The notes beneath the pieces were generated by a model. That model had not been told where the DNA came from. It was given only the letters and a program-made list of their open reading frames with translations, and did not search any database. Of a stretch of 16,658 nucleotides of DNA, positions 12,615 through 16,658 are shown one piece after another (position 1 is the first letter of the stretch; every line of letters starts with the position of its first letter). Source of the DNA: CAINOH01 sp041663565 (GTDB taxonomy: Archaea > Micrarchaeota > Micrarchaeia > Norongarragalinales > CAINOH01); contig JBAYMJ010000027.1 of the NCBI GenBank assembly GCA_041663565.1, positions 1 to 16,658 of the forward strand, read 5' to 3'. Both the position numbers and the translations under genes were made by a program.

Positions 12615-13106
12615 ATGGCAACGTCAAGTGCGCCTTTGGCAGTCATAATGATGGGCTCAAAATCAGACGCCGAGACTGCAAGGAAGGTCGCAGAAACCCT
12701 CAAAGAGTTCGGCATTGCCAACGAGATGCGAGTTGCCTCAGCACACAAGACACCCGAGACCGCGATTTCAATTGCAAAGGAGTACGAAAATCAGTCCAAG
12801 AAAGGGCGAAAAATCGTAATCATCGCAGTAGTCGGGATGTCCAACGCGCTTTCGGGGATGCTTGCGGGCACAACTAGCCTTCCCATAGTCACCATCCCCA
12901 ACTCGGACAACGAGCATGACATCTTCTCCTGCCTGCGCATGCCTTCCGGCATCTCGCACATGACAATCCTTGGCGCGCAGAACGCGGGCCTTGCTGCTGC
13001 AAAAATCCTTGCAACCGGCGACTCCAAGCTTGGCGCAAAGATTTCCGAGTACCAAAAGAAGGTCTCAGACAAGGTATTCGCAGCCGACGACGAACTTCGT
13101 GGCTGA
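12615..13106 (+). CDS. purE: AIR carboxylase, class II-like PurE
   Basis: 163 residues. The family start VIMMGSKSD (10-18) is clear. Two features place it with class II PurE (AIR carboxylase, using AIR and CO2 directly) rather than class I (N5-CAIR mutase, which needs PurK): SAHK at 42-45 instead of SAHR, and SNALSG (76-81) with FSCLRMPSGI (104-113), matching the class II SNxLSG and SLRxPSG patterns instead of the class I AAHLPGM. Consistent with this, no purK is seen in the window. It supplies CAIR to PurC. ATG 12615 is preceded by GAGG (12602-12605) at a suitable distance, so unlike purB and purA it has a leader with a ribosome-binding site. It opens the purE-purS-purL-purQ run. Confidence 0.95.
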   Translation: MATSSAPLAVIMMGSKSDAETARKVAETLKEFGIANEMRVASAHKTPETAISIAKEYENQSKKGRKIVIIAVVGMSNALSGMLAGTTSLPIVTIPNSDNEHDIFSCLRMPSGISHMTILGAQNAGLAAAKILATGDSKLGAKISEYQKKVSDKVFAADDELRG

Positions 13107-13119
13107 ATTGGTGTAACAA

Positions 13120-13605
13120 TTGGCAAAATCCGGCAAGATTCACAGGATAGAAGTAACCACAAAGAAGGGCTGCAGGGACCCGGTAGCCGAAGGCGTGCAA
13201 TCAGGGGCGAAGTCCGACCTCGGAATAAGCGGCCTGAAGCAAGTGCGGATGGCCGAAGTCTATTACCTCTCATCCGATTCTATCGAACTTACTCAGGACA
13301 AGCTGGTCACGCTTGCAGAGCAGCTCTTCTGCGACCCGGTAATCCAGGAATACTCCATTGATTCTTCAATCCTCAAGGTAAGCTGGCCCAAGTCCGAAGT
13401 CAGGTTCCTCGATGGAGTCACTGACAACACCGGCGCAGCTGCATCCGAAGGCTCAGCTGACGTGCTTGGGGTTGCGAATGGCGCGATTCACGTCAGGAGT
13501 TCAAGGATATTTGCTTTTGATGGCATTTCCGAAGACAAAGTCAGGGAGATTTCCAAAGGCCTCCTTGCAAACGCGATGATTCAGAGATTCGAGATAGTAA
13601 AGTGA
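13120..13605 (+). CDS. purS: FGAM synthase subunit PurS, tandem two-domain form
   Basis: PurS is the small subunit of the PurS-PurL-PurQ FGAM synthase; it bridges PurL and PurQ and helps channel ammonia. A typical PurS has about 80 residues; this protein has 161 because it holds two PurS-like units. Unit 1 (about 6-83) has IHRIEVTTKKGCRDPVAEGV, LGISGLKQVRMAEVYYL and CDPVIQEYSI. Unit 2 (about 88-161) has VRFLDGVTDNTG, a helix, VRSSRIFAFDGIS and LLANAMIQRFEIV. The same double arrangement is found at the N-terminus of fused clostridial/deltaproteobacterial-type PurL proteins. The TTG start is supported by GGTG at 13110-13113, 6 nt upstream. It overlaps the purL GTG by 4 nt (GTGA), implying coupled translation and 1:1 production. 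Confidence 0.9.
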   Translation: MAKSGKIHRIEVTTKKGCRDPVAEGVQSGAKSDLGISGLKQVRMAEVYYLSSDSIELTQDKLVTLAEQLFCDPVIQEYSIDSSILKVSWPKSEVRFLDGVTDNTGAAASEGSADVLGVANGAIHVRSSRIFAFDGISEDKVREISKGLLANAMIQRFEIVK

Positions 13606-16037
13606 GTTTATTTTCCATGGACAACGAGAAAGCCGTGCACTTTTTGGAACTGGACCAGGACGGTCTTAACCAGCTTTCGGCTTCCATGCTCCTTTCGCTT
13701 GATGCTGTTGAGATGAAGAAGGTCCAGGACCACTTCGTCAAGCTCAAAAGGAACCCGACGCAGGCCGAGCTTGAGACCATCGCCCAGACTTGGAGCGAGC
13801 ACTGCAAGCACAAGACGTTCACTGCTGAGATTGATTACGACAATGGCTCTGGCAAGACCGAGAAAATTGACGGCCTGTTCCGCTCGTTGATACGGAAAGC
13901 TACGATGGACATCAAGGCCAAGCTTGGAAAGCGCGGGGATGAGTGGCTCGTCTCGCTATTTTCGGACAATGCGGGCATAGTCAAGTTCAACGAAAAGTAC
14001 GACTTCGCGTTCAAGGCAGAGACTCACAACCACCCGTCCGCACTTGACCCGTTCGGAGGAGCGAACACCGGAGTGGGCGGGGTAATCCGCGACGTCTTGG
14101 GAGCGGGCCTTGGAGCAAAACCCTACTTCAACACCGACGTGTTCTGCCTCGCGCCTCCTGACTTTGACAGTTCGAAAGTTCCCGAAGGAATCCTTGCTCC
14201 CAAGCGCATACTTCGCGGAGTGGTCGCAGGAGTCCGCGACTATGGCAACCCAATGGGGATACCCACAATTAATGGAGGGTATTACTTCCACGAAAACTAC
14301 CTTGGCGCACCGCTAGTGTTCTGCGGAACTGGCGGCTTCATGCCTCGCGGTATGCACGAAAAGGCCGCCAAGAAAGGCGATGCCATCGTAGTCGTTGGCG
14401 CGGAGACCGGCCGCGACGGGATTCACGGCGCGACTTTCTCGTCAATCGAGCTTGACGCAAACGCCTGCACCGGCGCGGTCCAAATCGGCAACCCGATTGA
14501 GGAGCGCAAGGTAATGGACGGCTTGCTGCAGGCGCGCGACAAGCACCTTTACAACTTCGTAACTGACTGCGGCGCAGGCGGCTTCTCATCAGCGATTGGG
14601 GAGATGGCGGAAAGTCTTGGCTGCGAAGTGTGGCTGGAAAAGGCTCCTCTGAAGTACAAGGGACTCAAGCCGTGGGAAATCTGGGTTTCCGAGTCGCAGG
14701 AGAGGATGATTCTTTCGGTTTCGCAGGAAAAAGTAGCGGAGCTTGTTGAGCTTTTCAGGCGCGAGAACGTGCAGGCCGTAGTCATCGGAAAGATTACCGG
14801 CACCGGCCGCCTTGTAGTCAAGCACGGCCAAGATGTAATTTGTGATTTGGATTGCGATTTCGTGCACCGTGCCGTGCCAAGAAAGAAAATGGTTGCAAAG
14901 AAAAGGAAAGCAAAGGATTCTGCAACTGGAAATGCGAAGGACGCAAAGAAGATTGCGACTCCAAAAGACGTTTCCGCCCAACTCATCTCAATTCTTTCCG
15001 GGTGGAACACCTGCTCCAAGGAATGGACCGTACGGCAGTACGACCACGAGGTGCAGGCGCACAACGTAATCAAGTCGATGAACGGAAAGCTGATGGACGG
15101 CCACGGCGACGCCTCGGTGCTCCAGCCTTTTGTGGAGTCCTACGAGGGAATAGCTGTTGCAAACGGCCTGAACCCGCTTTACGGCACAATCGACGCCTAT
15201 GCGATGGCGGCAAGCGCAATCAACGAGGCCCTGCGCAACGTTGTCTGCGTTGGCGGGAACCCTGCCGAAACAGTTCTTTTGGACAACTTCTGCGCCCCAA
15301 GCCCGAAGAACCCGGAGAACCTTGGCGACATAGTTGAGGAGTGCAAGGCCTGTTACGATTATTCAGTAGAATACCTGACCCCGTTCGTGAGCGGCAAGGA
15401 CAGCCTGCACAACGAGTTCAAGCTTGCCGACCGCACCATCGCAATCCCGCCAACTCTTTTGATTAGCGCTGCTGCGAAGGTTCCGGACGTGCGCAAAGCC
15501 GTGACTGCGGATTTCAAGAAAGCAGGAAACGCAATTTACTTGGTCGGAAAGACCTTTGAGGAGCTTGGCGGCTCGCAATATTATTATTTAAATGGCGTGG
15601 AAGCCGGAACTGGTTCCGCTCCCAAAGTTGATGCCAAGGAATCCAAAAAGATTTTCGAATCAATGCACTCGGCAATCAACTCCGGCCTCGTCAGAGCCTG
15701 CCACGACTGCTCCGAAGGTGGAATCGGCGTAGCTGTTGCCGAGATGTGCTTCGGCTCCGAGCTTGGAGCGGAGATTTCACTGGGCAAAGTGAGTTACGAG
15801 GGAGAAAAGCGCGACGACTTCGTCCTGCTTTCCGAATCCAACTCGCGGTTCGTAGTGGAAGTCGAGCCTGCGAATGCGGCAAAGTTCGAAGAAACACTCA
15901 AGGGCCTGCCGGTTGCAAGAATCGGTTCGGTCACTGCGGACAAGAAATTTGCTGTTGCAGGACTTTCAGGAAAGACCGCAATTTCCGCTGAAATTTCAAA
16001 GCTAAAGCAGGCGTGGAAAGCGCCGATGGATTGGTAA
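13602..16037 (+). CDS. purL: FGAM synthase large subunit PurL
   Basis: Converts FGAR, ATP and ammonia (from PurQ) to FGAM. 811 residues, longer than the ~740 of small Bacillus-type PurL. The TWSEHCKHKTF motif (His67) and AETHNHPSALDPFGGANTGVG (Glu140, His142, His144) bind substrate and metal; DCGAGGFSSAIGEMAES, CVGGNPAETVLLDNF, TPFVSGKDS and ACHDCSEGGIGVAVAEM mark the two AIRS-like halves. TWSEHCKHKTF rather than SEHCSYKSS places it with the clostridial/deltaproteobacterial type, in agreement with the tandem PurS. A Lys/Ala-rich linker (about 427-460) separates the halves. There is no C-terminal glutaminase domain, so PurQ is required. The GTG start overlaps the purS stop; ATG 13617 is a good alternative, with GTGAG upstream acting as ribosome-binding site. 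Confidence 0.96.
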   Translation: MSLFSMDNEKAVHFLELDQDGLNQLSASMLLSLDAVEMKKVQDHFVKLKRNPTQAELETIAQTWSEHCKHKTFTAEIDYDNGSGKTEKIDGLFRSLIRKATMDIKAKLGKRGDEWLVSLFSDNAGIVKFNEKYDFAFKAETHNHPSALDPFGGANTGVGGVIRDVLGAGLGAKPYFNTDVFCLAPPDFDSSKVPEGILAPKRILRGVVAGVRDYGNPMGIPTINGGYYFHENYLGAPLVFCGTGGFMPRGMHEKAAKKGDAIVVVGAETGRDGIHGATFSSIELDANACTGAVQIGNPIEERKVMDGLLQARDKHLYNFVTDCGAGGFSSAIGEMAESLGCEVWLEKAPLKYKGLKPWEIWVSESQERMILSVSQEKVAELVELFRRENVQAVVIGKITGTGRLVVKHGQDVICDLDCDFVHRAVPRKKMVAKKRKAKDSATGNAKDAKKIATPKDVSAQLISILSGWNTCSKEWTVRQYDHEVQAHNVIKSMNGKLMDGHGDASVLQPFVESYEGIAVANGLNPLYGTIDAYAMAASAINEALRNVVCVGGNPAETVLLDNFCAPSPKNPENLGDIVEECKACYDYSVEYLTPFVSGKDSLHNEFKLADRTIAIPPTLLISAAAKVPDVRKAVTADFKKAGNAIYLVGKTFEELGGSQYYYLNGVEAGTGSAPKVDAKESKKIFESMHSAINSGLVRACHDCSEGGIGVAVAEMCFGSELGAEISLGKVSYEGEKRDDFVLLSESNSRFVVEVEPANAAKFEETLKGLPVARIGSVTADKKFAVAGLSGKTAISAEISKLKQAWKAPMDW

Positions 16038-16066
16038 GTAAAAAAGTGAACGAAAGGAAGACCAAA

Positions 16067-16658
16067 ATGGCAATTCAGAAACCTGCACAGGAAAATCCAA
16101 AGGCCGATGCCCTCAGGGTGCTCGTCTTACGAGCACCGGGGATAAACTGTGACGTCGAGACGGCGCACGCCTTCGAGCTTGCGGGAGCCTCGGCCGAGCG
16201 CGTGCACATACTTGAGCTTTTGGAGAAGCGCAGGAAGCTTTCAGACTACGACATTGCGGTCATCCCGGGCGGCTTCTCCTACGGCGATTACATCACTTCG
16301 GGAAAAATCCTTGGAAACAAAATCAAGTTCAACCTCCGCGACGATTTCGACAGGTTCATCCGCGACGGGAAGCCGGTAATCGGAATCTGCAACGGCTTCC
16401 AGGTGCTTGTGAAGTGCGGGATGCTGCCGGGCGGTGACGACGGCAGCTTCTCGGCAAAGCCGACCTGCACCCTTTTCCAAAGCGACATCGGAAGGTTCCA
16501 GGACAGGTGGATTCGTTTTTCCAAAGTATCCAAGAACCGCGAGATTATGGCCGGGGTGAAGAAGATTTTCTGCCCAATCAACCACGGAGAAGGCAAGTTC
16601 ATTCCCGAGTCGAAGGAATTATTGCAGGGGCTCTACGAGAACGACCAAGTCATATTCA
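16067..16658 (+). CDS. purQ: FGAM synthase glutaminase subunit PurQ, partial (C-terminus beyond right edge)
   Basis: Class I glutamine amidotransferase that feeds ammonia to PurL. The open frame runs to the right edge (197 codons). Motifs: VLVLRAPGINCDVETAHAFE, IPGGFSYGDYI, the nucleophile loop IGICNGFQVL with Cys108, the TLFQSDIGRFQDRW block, and NHGEGKF with His173 and Glu175 completing the triad. The Pro/Lys/Ala-rich first 14 residues (MAIQKPAQENPKAD) extend before the usual start of the family. ATG 16067 is chosen because AAAGGAAG (16053-16060) lies 6 nt upstream; the in-frame GTG at 16046 is less likely. It is 29 nt downstream of purL, in the same operon. All catalytic residues are present in the visible part. 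Confidence 0.95.
   Translation, partial: MAIQKPAQENPKADALRVLVLRAPGINCDVETAHAFELAGASAERVHILELLEKRRKLSDYDIAVIPGGFSYGDYITSGKILGNKIKFNLRDDFDRFIRDGKPVIGICNGFQVLVKCGMLPGGDDGSFSAKPTCTLFQSDIGRFQDRWIRFSKVSKNREIMAGVKKIFCPINHGEGKFIPESKELLQGLYENDQVIF

Noticed and set aside
14549..15073. 174-codon minus-strand frame opposite purL
   Set aside because: It is a shadow of a secure gene; the Ser/Thr/Phe/Cys-rich product shows no domain pattern.
1..16658. CRISPR array, tRNA, rRNA, insertion sequence or transposase
   Set aside because: None was seen: no regularly spaced repeats, no cloverleaf-like segment in the gaps, no transposase motifs or terminal repeats. No gene-free stretch exceeds about 130 bp.

Overview
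This window is archaeal chromosomal DNA carrying most of a purine biosynthesis cluster, interrupted by accessory genes. Three things point to an archaeon. There are two genes of the PurP (formate-dependent FAICAR synthetase) family, an archaeal replacement for the PurH transformylase. TATA-like boxes lie about 24-27 bp upstream of several start codons, the geometry of leaderless archaeal transcripts. Internal starts are preceded by GGTG/GTGA-type Shine-Dalgarno sequences. The exact phylum cannot be read from the sequence; a DPANN-type lineage is possible but is only a guess.

Layout from left to right. Positions 1-467 (minus strand) hold a gene of unknown function that runs off the left edge. 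A divergent promoter region separates it from purB (597-2057). Two tandem PurP-family genes follow (2113-3132 and 3188-4318). An accessory block (4371-7626) then holds an XRE/ImmA-IrrE protein overlapping a DUF4411 PIN-like protein (a toxin-antitoxin-like pair), a fusion of a 2H (LigT-like) phosphoesterase with a calcineurin-like metallophosphoesterase, and a small two-helix membrane protein on the minus strand. An HNH endonuclease gene (7665-8210, minus) diverges from purA (8301-9629). A HEPN-like gene (9642-10358) sits tightly between purA and purC (10364-11314). A two-domain class II aldolase-like protein follows (11348-12493). After a GC-rich hairpin come purE, purS, purL and purQ; purQ runs off the right edge.

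Together the genes supply FGAM synthase (PurS+PurL+PurQ), a class II-like AIR carboxylase (PurE, which would not need PurK), SAICAR synthetase (PurC), adenylosuccinate lyase (PurB), FAICAR synthetase (PurP) and adenylosuccinate synthetase (PurA). PurF, PurD, PurN/PurT, PurM, an IMP cyclohydrolase and the GMP branch are not in the window.

The pur genes and the HNH gene are GC-rich (sampled 60-base lines 60-68% GC). The 2H-metallophosphoesterase and HEPN genes are AT-rich (sampled lines 32-37% GC) and the toxin-antitoxin-like pair is intermediate (sampled line 47%). This suggests separate acquisitions that settled between pur genes. The most interesting items are the 2H-metallophosphoesterase fusion, the HEPN-like gene embedded in the pur operon, the PurP paralogue that lacks the glycine-rich ATP loop, the tandem-domain PurS, and a GGGCTTT motif shared by the purB and purE promoter regions.
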